From NCBI GenBank assembly GCA_004321925.1, contig SCQH01000059.1:1-64000 (forward strand): DNA of 64,000 nucleotides, read 5' to 3'. Each line of letters begins with the position of its first letter. The stretch's first letter is position 1. The position numbers and the translations under genes are program-made. Below are positions 37,003 to 45,211 of this stretch, one piece after another. This DNA comes from Nitrospirota bacterium. Its GTDB lineage: Bacteria; Nitrospirota; Thermodesulfovibrionia; Thermodesulfovibrionales; UBA6898. The notes beneath the pieces were generated by a model. The model was given only the letters and a program-made list of their open reading frames with translations, did no database searches and was not told the origin of the DNA.

Positions 37003-37154
37003 ATATGAAACCTCCGGCAATACTTTAATAACGCATTACTAGATTATAGCGAATCAAGTCTGTTTTTTGGGGGAGCGATAGGGTAGAATACAAAAATAAA
37101 ATCCGGGTACCTCCCTTACCAGGGGATCAGATCCGGATCCGGAGGTAGCAGCGT

Positions 37155-38558
37155 ATGACGATCATATATATCTGTGCGGCCTTTATAGCCGGTTCCCTGA
37201 TAGCCTGGTTCGCTGCGAAGTCGGTTGCGCAAACAGCGTCCGAGAGGCAGAAATCGGATATTCAGACCCAAAACGCAAGGATGGCTGCAGAACTTGAGGG
37301 GAGGGCGAAGAGCGCAGAGGCCATTACCCATGAACTCAGAGAACAGATCAGGCAGCGAGAGGAAGAGTCCGGCATCATACGAAGTGAGCTTGATACGGAG
37401 AGACAGGCGAAGGCGAGACTGGAGGAGTCCCAGAGACATCTCAGGGAGGAGGTAGAGCGGTTCGAGGCGATGGAGGTCAAGATCAGCGAGACGTTCAAAT
37501 CGCTTTCCCTTGATGCCCTTTCAAAGAATTCCGAAGAGTTCAGGAAGTATGCTGAGGGGTATGCCGAGGGATACCTTAAACTGGCCGAAGAGAAGCTTAA
37601 GTCGCAGTCGACCGAGGGAAACAGAGAGCTTGAGACGAAGAAGGTCCTGATCGACCAGAATATCGAGCTGATCGGCAAGACGCTGGCCGACGTCCAGCGT
37701 AAGATCGAAGAGGTTGGTAAGACAAGCGCTGACAAACTGACCCATGTTTCGACCCTCATACAGAAGCATGAAGAGGTGACCAGCAAGCTTAACAGCACGA
37801 CCGATCACCTGAAGCAGGCGCTTGCAAGTTCTAAAAAGAGGGGCGAGTGGGGCGAGCGCATGGCAGAGGACATAATCAGGCTCATCGGCCTGGTCGAAGG
37901 CATGAATTATATCAAGCAAAAGACTCTGGAACATGCGGCCGGAAGGCCTGACTACACCTTTCTCCTGCCGAATAAACTGAAGATCAATATGGACGTCAAG
38001 TTCCCGATGGATAACTACCAGCATTATCTGGATGCCCAGTCAGATCACGACAGGAAGCGTTTCAGGGACGAGCTCCTGAAAAACATGCGGCTGATGATCA
38101 GGCAGGTGACGACCAGGGAATACATAAATACGGCAGAAAATACGGTTGACTATGTCCTCGTCTTTATCCCCAATGAACAGGTCTACGGCTTTATCAACGA
38201 ATCAGACCCTGCGATCATGGATGAGGCCCTGAAGCTGAAGGTCATCCTCTGTTCCCCCTTTACGCTCTATGCCGTTCTGGCAGTGATACGGCAGGCTGTT
38301 GAGAACTTCAATCTTGAGCGGACCGCCTCGGAGATACTGAAGCTCCTCGGCGACTTTTCAAAACAGTGGTCGGCGTACAAGGAAAAGTTCAGGCTTATGG
38401 GCGACCGGCTCGATGCGGCAAAGAAAGAGTATGATGCCATCACAACAACCCGGACAAATATGCTTGAACGACCGCTGAGAAAGATCGATGAATTAAGGCA
38501 GCAGAAAGCTATCGGACTGGATGAGGACATTTCACTGACCGATCAGCACTTGCTGTAG
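37155..38558 (+). CDS. rmuC: RmuC-family DNA recombination protein
   Basis: A 467-residue protein: N-terminal membrane anchor (residues 3-22), a long coiled coil (about 30-215), and the RmuC nuclease-like domain (about 220-420) with KRGEWGERMAEDIIR, GRPDYTFLLPN, DVKFPMDNY and FIPNEQVYGFI. RmuC limits recombination at short inverted repeats; its enzymatic role is inferred from the PD-(D/E)XK-like fold. GGAGG at about 37139-37143 precedes the ATG. The next gene begins ten bases after its stop. Confidence 0.92.
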   Translation: MTIIYICAAFIAGSLIAWFAAKSVAQTASERQKSDIQTQNARMAAELEGRAKSAEAITHELREQIRQREEESGIIRSELDTERQAKARLEESQRHLREEVERFEAMEVKISETFKSLSLDALSKNSEEFRKYAEGYAEGYLKLAEEKLKSQSTEGNRELETKKVLIDQNIELIGKTLADVQRKIEEVGKTSADKLTHVSTLIQKHEEVTSKLNSTTDHLKQALASSKKRGEWGERMAEDIIRLIGLVEGMNYIKQKTLEHAAGRPDYTFLLPNKLKINMDVKFPMDNYQHYLDAQSDHDRKRFRDELLKNMRLMIRQVTTREYINTAENTVDYVLVFIPNEQVYGFINESDPAIMDEALKLKVILCSPFTLYAVLAVIRQAVENFNLERTASEILKLLGDFSKQWSAYKEKFRLMGDRLDAAKKEYDAITTTRTNMLERPLRKIDELRQQKAIGLDEDISLTDQHLL

Positions 38559-38568
38559 CCGGGGCCTC

Positions 38569-39375
38569 ATGCCGAGAAAGCGAAAGAGGTCCTTCGTCGG
38601 GCGACTTCTTGTTATTCTTCTTCTCGCCCTGGCTGCAGGTATCGGGTTCAATTTTATTTACCCCGATGTATCGACCCTCAAGAAAGAGAATCCCAAGAAG
38701 ACCGCCTTTATGAAGTATCGGGAACGGGAGTGGGAAAAGAGCGGGAAGCCTTACAAGGTCAACCAGAAATGGGTTCCGCTCGGCGCTATCTCACCCTTTC
38801 TCATCAAGGCGGTCCTGATCGGTGAGGATGACAAGTTCTGGCAGCATGAGGGCTTTGATTATGAGGCGATGCAGAAGGCGATCGAAAAGGACATCAAGGC
38901 GAAGAAGTTCAAGCTCGGCGGGAGCACCATCAGCCAGCAGCTGGTGAAGAACCTCTACCTGTCACCGTCGAAGAACCCCATTCGGAAGCTCAGGGAGGCT
39001 GTCATTACGTACAGGATGGAAAAGACCATTGCCAAAAAGCGGATACTTGAGCTCTACCTGAACGTGGCAGAGTGGGGTGACCGCGGCATCTTCGGCATCG
39101 AGGCTGCAGCCCGTCATTACTACGGAAAGTCCGCCGCAATGCTGGGCCCTGAGGAGGCCTCACGCCTGGCCTCGGTGCTGCCGAACCCGAGAAAATTCGA
39201 CCCTCTGGGTTCCTCAAAATATGTCGTTAACCGATCAGGGCTCATTTATAATATCATGGTCAGGCGAGGGATCGTTGTGCCTGAATATGAGCAGATAAAC
39301 GAAGGCGCTCAGGAGGCCGGGGAAAAGGAAGCAGGTCCGCCTCCGGTTGAAGAGACGAAACCGGCTAGCCAGTAG
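38569..39375 (+). CDS. mtgA: Monofunctional peptidoglycan glycosyltransferase
   Basis: A 268-residue GT51 enzyme with one N-terminal membrane helix (residues 8-28). It has the catalytic EDDKFWQHEGFD motif, GGSTISQQLVKNLYLS, and RKLREAVITYRMEKTIAKKRILELYLN. It polymerises lipid II into glycan strands in the periplasm and lacks a transpeptidase domain. A short proline/glutamate tail follows residue 250. It lies ten bases after rmuC. Confidence 0.92.
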   Translation: MPRKRKRSFVGRLLVILLLALAAGIGFNFIYPDVSTLKKENPKKTAFMKYREREWEKSGKPYKVNQKWVPLGAISPFLIKAVLIGEDDKFWQHEGFDYEAMQKAIEKDIKAKKFKLGGSTISQQLVKNLYLSPSKNPIRKLREAVITYRMEKTIAKKRILELYLNVAEWGDRGIFGIEAAARHYYGKSAAMLGPEEASRLASVLPNPRKFDPLGSSKYVVNRSGLIYNIMVRRGIVVPEYEQINEGAQEAGEKEAGPPPVEETKPASQ

Positions 39376-39405
39376 CCATATATCACTGGCGCTGGCAGTA
39401 TCCGA

Positions 39406-39435
39406 TTGAATTCGCACCGTTATTTTTGTTAATAT
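39406..39435 (+). promoter_or_regulatory. Possible promoter of the second double-PilZ gene
   Basis: TTGAAT (39406-39411) and TAATAT (39430-39435) are 18 bases apart, in the 114-base gap after mtgA. Confidence 0.4.
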
Positions 39436-39489
39436 CAGGTGGGATCGCATGAACTTTCGCCGGCATAGGAGCAGAAGGAGCAATAGTCT

Positions 39490-40185
39490 GTGGGACAAGA
39501 AAGCAGAAAACATAAACGCTTTTCGATTGATTTTCTGAATATCAAGGGCAAGATGATGTTTGCAAGCAAGGTGGATATCCTTGATATCAGTCTGGGGGGA
39601 ATTTCCCTGCAGATCGATAAAGGGGTGAGAATAGGCAGCAGCTATAAGCTGAATATCGAGTCAAAGAACCGCTCCATACAGATAAAGGGAACCGTTGTCT
39701 GGGCAAGCCTGAAGGGGAGCAGAAAGACCGATGTCGGTGATGTTGCGCCGGTATACGCGGTCGGCATTAAGTTTGACGAGCTTGACAGTGCAAAAATAAA
39801 CGAGCTCGTGGCCTTTATCGAATCGCATAAGGAGGAACAGGATTCGGTCACGCTCCATAGTGTCAGCGGCAACCGGTTCAATATGAGATTTCATCTCAGC
39901 GAGGATGGGAGGTCGATACTGACCTGCCCGGAGGATTACCGGGTCAAAAAGATCAGTCTTGGCGGCATGCTGATCGTTACAGAGAATGTCATGAAGGTAG
40001 AGCAGCAAATGCCTATGGAGATCTTTCTGCCGGGCGACAGCAACATAAAGTTTACCGGGAGGGTGGCCTCCTGCCTGCCGATCGAGGAAACCGACCCCAA
40101 ACAGCATGAGATCGGTATTGAATTCCTGAACATGCCTGAAGGGAACAGCCAGAAGCTGAATGAATTTATCAGCATGCTCTCTTAA
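39490..40185 (+). CDS. Double PilZ-domain protein (second copy type)
   Basis: A 231-residue protein starting at GTG 39490; an in-frame stop six bases upstream rules out a longer form, and AAGGAG lies before it. The first PilZ part has RKHKRFSIDF (RxxxR) and LDISLGGISL (DxSxxG); the second has KKISLGGML. Layout and several motifs match the protein at 16089-16814 (for example the shared YRV-(R/K)-(E/K)-ISLGGML), so they are paralogs. It is transcribed alone and could be a c-di-GMP effector for surface properties. Confidence 0.8.
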   Translation: MGQESRKHKRFSIDFLNIKGKMMFASKVDILDISLGGISLQIDKGVRIGSSYKLNIESKNRSIQIKGTVVWASLKGSRKTDVGDVAPVYAVGIKFDELDSAKINELVAFIESHKEEQDSVTLHSVSGNRFNMRFHLSEDGRSILTCPEDYRVKKISLGGMLIVTENVMKVEQQMPMEIFLPGDSNIKFTGRVASCLPIEETDPKQHEIGIEFLNMPEGNSQKLNEFISMLS

Positions 40186-40261
40186 GGCGGCAGGCTGATC
40201 CCCGGGGCAGTACGCACGCTCCAGCGCCTGCAGGCCGTCGTACCTGCCTCACAGCCCTTCA

Positions 40262-41431
40262 TTAGAGGGTCAGACTCCCCCTGCCAAACGGAGAAAGTTG
40301 GCGCAGTTCCCTGATTATTCCGGGCATTACCTGCAACACCCTGTCTATCTCCTCCCCTGTCGTAAAGCGGCTGAGAGAAAAACGTATCGACCCGTGAACA
40401 GCGGTATAGGGGACGCCCATTGCCCTCAGCACATGGGATGGTTCCAGAGACCCGGAGGTGCAGGCCGAACCGGAGGAGGCGCAGATCTGATATTCATTCA
40501 GCCGCAGCAAAATGGCCTCACCCTCAACATATTCAAAACTTATGTTCGTCGTGTTGGGCAGCCTGTTTTTTGTGTCACCATTGATCCTGACATCAGGACA
40601 GCTTCCCAGGAGACCGGCCTCGAGTCTGTCCCTCAGCCGTGATACTGCGGCCGCTTCTTCAGTCAGGAAGCCGCGCGCCAGAGCAGCTGCTTTGCCAAGG
40701 CCGATGATGGAGGCAACATTTTCGGTTCCGGCCCTTCTGCTCATCTCCTGATGTCCGCCGATGATATAGGGATAAAACCTGCCGCCTCTTCTTACATAGA
40801 GCGCCCCGATGCCCTTGGGTGCGTGGAGCTTATGTCCTGACAGGGACAGCATATCGACCTTCAGCGTATTCAGATCGATGGGAAGCTTGCCGACAGCCTG
40901 GACCGCGTCAGTATGAAAAAGTATCCCGCGGCCTTCGAGGAGGCCGGCGATCTCATCGATCGGAAAAACGACGCCGGTCTCATTATTGGCGAACATGATC
41001 GTTACCAGGGCAGTGTCATCATCAAGCGATCTTGTGAGCATCTCCATGTCCAGCCGGCCCGCGTCATTCACCGGCAGGTACGTTATCCGGTAGCCCTTCC
41101 TGCCGAGATGCTGGCTGAAGTTTAATACAGCCGGATGTTCCACCCGGGTCGTAATGATATGTCTTTTCCGTGGGTGGGTCTCCAGTGCGTTCATGATGGC
41201 CGTGTTATCGCTCTCGGTGCCGCAGCTGGTGAAGATGATCTCGGAGGGGTCAGCTTTCAGAAGGTCCGCAAGCTTTGCGCGGGCCTCCTCGATCTTTTTA
41301 TGGAGCTGACCGCCGAAGGTATGCATGCTTGAGGGGTTGCCGTACAGATCCGCAAGGTAGGGGAGCATTTCAGCGAGGACATCAGGATCGGTCCTGGTCG
41401 TGGCGTTATTGTCGAGATAGATAGTCTGCAT
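40262..41431 (-). CDS. nifS: Cysteine desulfurase, NifS/IscS type
   Basis: A 389-residue PLP enzyme. It has YLDNNATT near the start, the PLP lysine in LSGHKLHAPKG, and the active-site cysteine in SSGSACTSG. It takes sulphur from cysteine for Fe-S cluster assembly. The ATG overlaps the stop of nifU (TGATG), so they form one unit with nifU first. No nitrogenase genes are present here, so the pair more likely serves general Fe-S assembly, which this gene-rich redox chromosome would need. Confidence 0.93.
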   Translation of the reverse strand: MQTIYLDNNATTRTDPDVLAEMLPYLADLYGNPSSMHTFGGQLHKKIEEARAKLADLLKADPSEIIFTSCGTESDNTAIMNALETHPRKRHIITTRVEHPAVLNFSQHLGRKGYRITYLPVNDAGRLDMEMLTRSLDDDTALVTIMFANNETGVVFPIDEIAGLLEGRGILFHTDAVQAVGKLPIDLNTLKVDMLSLSGHKLHAPKGIGALYVRRGGRFYPYIIGGHQEMSRRAGTENVASIIGLGKAAALARGFLTEEAAAVSRLRDRLEAGLLGSCPDVRINGDTKNRLPNTTNISFEYVEGEAILLRLNEYQICASSGSACTSGSLEPSHVLRAMGVPYTAVHGSIRFSLSRFTTGEEIDRVLQVMPGIIRELRQLSPFGRGSLTL

Positions 41432-42264
41432 CACCGGGTCTCAACGGTGATGGCTGCGCTGACCAGCTCCCTGAGCTTTGCCTGTATGCCTTTGATCGTC
41501 ACATCCGACATCAGGCATCCGGTGCACATTCCCCGTAAGGCGACGATGACCTTGTCGCCCTCAATGTCGATCAGCTCAATGTCCCCGTTGTCTGCCTGGA
41601 GACTTGGCCTGACCTGGGTTTCAATGATCTCCTGGATCAGAGCGATCTTTTGCAGGTTTGTCAGTTTCCTGGGGCCCGCCGGTGTTTCATGAACCCTGCT
41701 GACGGACCAAAGATCCGACAATATGGCCTCGATGTCCGGCCTGCATTCACCGCAGCCACCGCCTGCCTTGGTAAAATTGGTGATCTCGTCAACGGTCGTC
41801 AGGTGATTTTCGACTGCGACCTTCCGGATCTTCTCCCCGGTCACGTCAAAGCATTTGCAGACAAGCCTGCCTTCCTCCTTCTGCCTGACCGGCTGACCCC
41901 GGTATTGCGCAATTGCGGCCTCAAGCGCCTCTCTCCCCATGACCGAGCAATGCATCTTCTGGTCCGGGAGTCCTCCCAGATAATCAGCGATATCGATGTT
42001 GGAGATCTCCAGCGCCTCGTCAAGGGTCTTGTCCTTGACGAGTTCAGTGAGCGCAGAGGAGCTGGCAATTGCGCTGGCACAGCCAAAGGTCTGAAACTTT
42101 GCGTCAGTGATCTTTCCGGAGGCCTTGTCGATTTTCAGAAAAAGTTTAAGTGCGTCGCCGCAGACAATGCTGCCGACCTCACCGACGGCATCGGCGTCCG
42201 GGATCTCCCCGACATTCTGCGGTTTCAGAAATGCCTCTTTGACCTTGTCCGTATATTCCCACAT
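41431..42264 (-). CDS. nifU: NifU, three-domain Fe-S cluster scaffold
   Basis: A 277-residue scaffold with all three NifU parts: IscU-like domain (about residues 1-125; cysteines in SIVCGD, TFGCAS and KMHCSV), a BFD-like [2Fe-2S] domain (about 130-180; CKCFDV and CGECRP) and a C-terminal NFU domain (about 200-275; MCTGCLMSD). ATG 42264 (complement) gives MWEYTDKVKEAF, the standard NifU start; GTG 42270 is upstream. It is divergent from the GYD-domain gene. The full-length form is typical of bacteria that use NIF-type machinery for all Fe-S proteins. Confidence 0.93.
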   Translation of the reverse strand: MWEYTDKVKEAFLKPQNVGEIPDADAVGEVGSIVCGDALKLFLKIDKASGKITDAKFQTFGCASAIASSSALTELVKDKTLDEALEISNIDIADYLGGLPDQKMHCSVMGREALEAAIAQYRGQPVRQKEEGRLVCKCFDVTGEKIRKVAVENHLTTVDEITNFTKAGGGCGECRPDIEAILSDLWSVSRVHETPAGPRKLTNLQKIALIQEIIETQVRPSLQADNGDIELIDIEGDKVIVALRGMCTGCLMSDVTIKGIQAKLRELVSAAITVETR

Positions 42265-42321
42265 GTTCACATTTTTGCACAGAGAAACGGTGAAGTCAAA
42301 TCGGGTAAGGATATTAATGTA

Positions 42322-42350
42322 TTGACACCTGACGGTAAAGAGAGTATAAG
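42322..42350 (+). promoter_or_regulatory. Strong sigma-70 promoter for the GYD-domain gene
   Basis: TTGACA (42322-42327) and TATAAG (42345-42350) are 17 bases apart. Transcription would begin about 28 bases before the ATG at 42385. It is the best promoter match in the window. Confidence 0.7.
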
Positions 42351-42384
42351 GGATATATAAATATTTTCCTGAAAGGAGAACAGC

Positions 42385-42669
42385 ATGGCAACCTATGTGA
42401 TCTTGAGTACACTGACCGACGAGGGCAGAAAGACCATCAAGGAAAACCCCAGGAGGATCCTTGAGGTGAACAAGGAACTTGCAAAGATGGGTGTCAAGGT
42501 GAAGGAGCAGTATGCGGTCCTCGGCCCCTACGACTTCGTCAACATTGTCGAAGCAAAGGACAACGAGACAGTGATGAATATGTCATTGGAACTCGGTGCC
42601 CGGGGCTCGGTCCATCTGCTGACCCTTGCCGCGATACCGATGTCAGACATGCTCAAGAAAATGAAGTGA
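42385..42669 (+). CDS. GYD-domain protein
   Basis: A 94-residue small alpha/beta protein of the GYD family, with YVILSTLTDEGRKTIKENP at the start and VLGPYDFVNIVEA in the middle, which carries the family's Gly-x-Tyr-Asp (GPYD). The biochemical role of GYD proteins is not known. AAAGGAG stands close before the ATG and the promoter upstream is strong, so expression may be high. Confidence 0.8.
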   Translation: MATYVILSTLTDEGRKTIKENPRRILEVNKELAKMGVKVKEQYAVLGPYDFVNIVEAKDNETVMNMSLELGARGSVHLLTLAAIPMSDMLKKMK

Positions 42670-42782
42670 TCAGTGGAGTCATCCAGGACCACCTGTATTG
42701 ATCCTGCGTCGGCAATGAAAAGAAGACTATGCTTTGGTGCTGCACGGCTGGCTGGATCGCTTGCCGTTACCGTGAGGCCGAT

Positions 42783-43019
42783 GTGACGGATATGAAGCCT
42801 GATATGGTGCTGGATGCTACGGGGATGAACTGCCCTCTGCCGGTCCTCAAGACCAAAAAGGCCCTGGAGGGTCTGAAACCCGGGCAGTTTCTTTTGGTCA
42901 GAGCTACTGACAGGGGCTCAATGACCGATATACCTGCGTTGCTGACGAGGCTGGGACACGGACTGCTTGAGGTGAGGGATCAGGGAGATCTGATCCTGTT
43001 TTACATCGTGAAGAAGTAG
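42783..43019 (+). CDS. tusA: TusA-family sulfurtransferase
   Basis: A 78-residue TusA/SirA-like protein with the CPxP motif (NCPLPVLKTKKAL; C17 from GTG 42783). The fold is typical, with DGSMTDIP-like GSMTDIPALL. It relays persulfide sulphur from cysteine desulfurase for thiolation or sulphur metabolism, which fits the nifS/nifU genes nearby. GTG 42783 is chosen as start because GAGG lies five bases upstream; ATG 42792 is an alternative. A very strong terminator follows. Confidence 0.82.
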   Translation: MTDMKPDMVLDATGMNCPLPVLKTKKALEGLKPGQFLLVRATDRGSMTDIPALLTRLGHGLLEVRDQGDLILFYIVKK

Positions 43020-43031
43020 CCAGGTCAGTGG

Positions 43032-43071
43032 GAGTATAAAAGAAGCCGGGGAACCGGCTTCTTTTATACTC
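43032..43071 (+). terminator. 18-bp perfect terminator hairpin after tusA
   Basis: Arms 43032-43049 and 43054-43071 pair perfectly with a GGAA tetraloop. The arms read GAGTATAAAAGAAGCCGG and its reverse complement; the T-rich right arm (CTTCTTTTATACTC) can serve as the T-tract. It could act in both directions. Confidence 0.85.
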
Positions 43072-43083
43072 AGGATCGTTCAA

Positions 43084-43113
43084 TTGTCTTTTCCTGTCTG
43101 TTTCCTGTATCTT
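43084..43113 (+). promoter_or_regulatory. Possible promoter of tRNA-Leu
   Basis: TTGTCT (43084-43089) and TATCTT (43108-43113), 18 bases apart, end eight bases before the tRNA. Confidence 0.4.
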
Positions 43114-43121
43114 AAATAACT

Positions 43122-43208
43122 GCCGGAGTGGCGGAATTGGTAGACGCAAGGGACTTAAAATCCCTCGTCGGCAACGATGTACCGGTTCAAGTCCGGTCTC
43201 CGGTACCA
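43122..43208 (+). tRNA. tRNA-Leu (anticodon UAA)
   Basis: The 87-base sequence folds as a class II tRNA: acceptor GCCGGAG with CTCCGGT, anticodon stem AGGGA/TCCCT around the loop CTTAAAA (anticodon TAA), a long variable arm (CGTCGGCAACGATG), T-loop GTTCAAGTC and encoded CCA. The first pair is G-U. Confidence 0.96.
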
Positions 43209-43544
43209 GTAAAATCAAGGGCTTGCTGGGTTTCAGGTCTGTATGTGCCGCTGACCATACATACGCGATCCCCTAATGGCCCTTTTTTAATGCCTTAAGC
43301 ATACCTGAAGTATGGGTTGAGCCTTCCTTTCCCTTGTCCCCTACGTAGTTCTATCTTATATGAGCGTTGTGTAAGACAAAATCCTACGTGCTTGTCTGGT
43401 GAGTCTTACGTCAAAAAAAGCCATGCGCCGATAGCTATTACTACCAGATAACATTATATTTACAATTAGCAGAGCAGTCTGATAGACCAATAGTCAATTT
43501 AGACCGATGATAAATCCAAATTTACGGAAGGAAAGGGAGATATA
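43209..43544 (+). other. Gene-free leader of rpoD, with possible tRNA terminator and repeats
   Basis: No reading frame is convincing in these 336 bases. AAGGGC (43217-43222) can pair with GCCCTT (43279-43284) across an inner TGTATG/CATACA hairpin, followed by six T (43283-43288), a possible terminator for tRNA-Leu. Three TACGT copies (43342, 43385, 43407) and an inverted GTAAGAC/GTCTTAC (43371-43377 and 43403-43409) lie further on. No clear -35/-10 pair for rpoD stood out. Confidence 0.4.
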
Positions 43545-45176
43545 ATGGCTAAACTTCTGGAGACTTTTGAATTTTCTGATGGATTTGATGAGAAGAGCGA
43601 GCTGGATTTCTCAGGCAATCAACTCGCAGGGGATGATCTGCTCCTGGCTGAGGTTGAAGAAGATAATGAGAGCGCAGAACATCGTGAGCCTCTTACCGAA
43701 AGCAATTATGAACCGTTGAAGATGTATCTCAGGGAAATGGGAACGATTCCCCTGCTTACAAGGGAAGGTGAGGTCGACATCGCTAAACTGATCGAATCAG
43801 GCAGGGGGAGGATAGTACGTGACATCTTTTGCATCCCCTGTATGGTTGAGAAGTTCATAGCGCTTGAAGATATGGTCAAATCCGGCGAGACAAAGATCGA
43901 AAGCATGGTCCAGTGCAATCTGGATTCGGATGAGGCTGAAATGGAAGAAAGCAGAAGGTTCCTGAGTACCATCGAAAAGATCAGGAAGATCCATAAAAGC
44001 AGAACAGCGGGGAAGCTTTCCTCGACCCCAAAAGGGTCCAAAAACGGGAAATCGGTTGCGAGCAGACAAAAGGCCGGGACCCGCAGGGACCTGACTGATC
44101 AGATCATTGAACTCATCTGCGGCCTGCGGCTCAAGGAGAGTTTCATATGCACCTTCTTTGATGCACTTAAATGCAGGATTCAAATCATGGAAGCGGCAGA
44201 AAGCGAGCTGCTGGGCCTGCGCAAGCGACTGAAGGCATCCGGTCTTGACCCTGAAGACAAAAAAGACAGGACAGTTCAGGGCCTCCTGAAAGATCTGCAG
44301 AAGAAAGAAAAGTTGTCACGCAGGGAAGAGCTCCTGAAGAGATATCAGGTATGCAGTGCGTCCCTCAGGAAGGCTGAAAAGGAGCTCGGGGTGTCACTCC
44401 TGGACCTTAAAAGGACCATGCAGGATTTTGAAAATAACAGGGACAGGATCTTTGAAGCCAAGAACGTGATGGTGGAGGCGAATCTCAGGCTCGTCATCAG
44501 TATCGCAAAACGCTATATGGGCAAAGGCCTAAGTTTTCCCGATCTTATTCAGGAAGGCAATATCGGGCTTATGAGGGCGGTCGAGAAATATGAGTACCAG
44601 CGCGGGTACAAGTTCAGCACCTATGCCACCTGGTGGGTCAGGCAGACCATTACGCGGGCCCTTACGGACCAGTCGCGGACCATCAGGATCCCGGTCCATA
44701 TGGGAGAGGTGATAGCGCGTGTTGCCAAGGTGACACGGGAGTATGTTCAGGAAAAGGGGTATGAGCCGATACCTGAGGAGATTTCAAAGAGGATCAATCT
44801 GCCCGTTGCCAAGGTGCGGACGATCATGCGGATATCCAAGGAGCCGATATCGCTTGAGACCCCGATCGGGGAAGAAGAAGACAGTCATCTTGGCGATCTG
44901 ATCGAGGACAAGAACTCTTTGTCCCCCCTTGAGAACACCATAAATATCGACCTCAAGAAACATGTTGATATGATCCTCAGCAGCCTCAACCCCAAAGAGG
45001 CCCTGATCATCAAGCAGAGGTTCGGCATCGGGGAAGAGCCGACAAGGACCCTTGAAGAATTAGGCCGCGATTTTGACGTGACCCGGGAGAGGATCCGGCA
45101 GATCGAGGTGAAGGCGATCCGTAAACTGAAACACCCCTCCAGAAACCACTTCCTGAGGACCTTTCTCCAGAGTTAG
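43545..45176 (+). CDS. rpoD: RNA polymerase primary sigma factor (RpoD)
   Basis: A 543-residue sigma-70. Region 1.2 is at about residues 55-85 (LKMYLREMG), a non-conserved, charged section follows (about 90-290), region 2 has [19 protein letters not shown] and [19 protein letters not shown], region 3 follows, and region 4 ends with [19 protein letters not shown]. There is almost no region 1.1, only a short acidic N-terminal tail. The near-exact consensus promoters in this window fit a standard sigma-70. GGGAG lies seven bases before the ATG. A second sigma-70-like gene cannot be excluded elsewhere, but this one has all primary features. Confidence 0.93.
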   Translation: MAKLLETFEFSDGFDEKSELDFSGNQLAGDDLLLAEVEEDNESAEHREPLTESNYEPLKMYLREMGTIPLLTREGEVDIAKLIESGRGRIVRDIFCIPCMVEKFIALEDMVKSGETKIESMVQCNLDSDEAEMEESRRFLSTIEKIRKIHKSRTAGKLSSTPKGSKNGKSVASRQKAGTRRDLTDQIIELICGLRLKESFICTFFDALKCRIQIMEAAESELLGLRKRLKASGLDPEDKKDRTVQGLLKDLQKKEKLSRREELLKRYQVCSASLRKAEKELGVSLLDLKRTMQDFENNRDRIFEAKNVMVEANLRLVISIAKRYMGKGLSFPDLIQEGNIGLMRAVEKYEYQRGYKFSTYATWWVRQTITRALTDQSRTIRIPVHMGEVIARVAKVTREYVQEKGYEPIPEEISKRINLPVAKVRTIMRISKEPISLETPIGEEEDSHLGDLIEDKNSLSPLENTINIDLKKHVDMILSSLNPKEALIIKQRFGIGEEPTRTLEELGRDFDVTRERIRQIEVKAIRKLKHPSRNHFLRTFLQS

Positions 45177-45182
45177 ACCAGG

Positions 45183-45210
45183 ACAGCCCGGTGGATAGCC
45201 GCCGGGCTGT
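45183..45210. terminator. Bidirectional terminator between rpoD and the DUF4139 gene
   Basis: ACAGCCCGG (45183-45191) and CCGGGCTGT (45202-45210) form a 9-bp stem. It lies six bases after the rpoD stop and just beyond the stop of the minus-strand gene. Confidence 0.65.
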
Positions 45211-45211
45211 T

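Noticed and set aside
40262-42264. nifS/nifU as part of a nitrogen-fixation cluster
   Set aside because: No nitrogenase or other nif gene is present; the pair is used for general Fe-S assembly in many bacteria.
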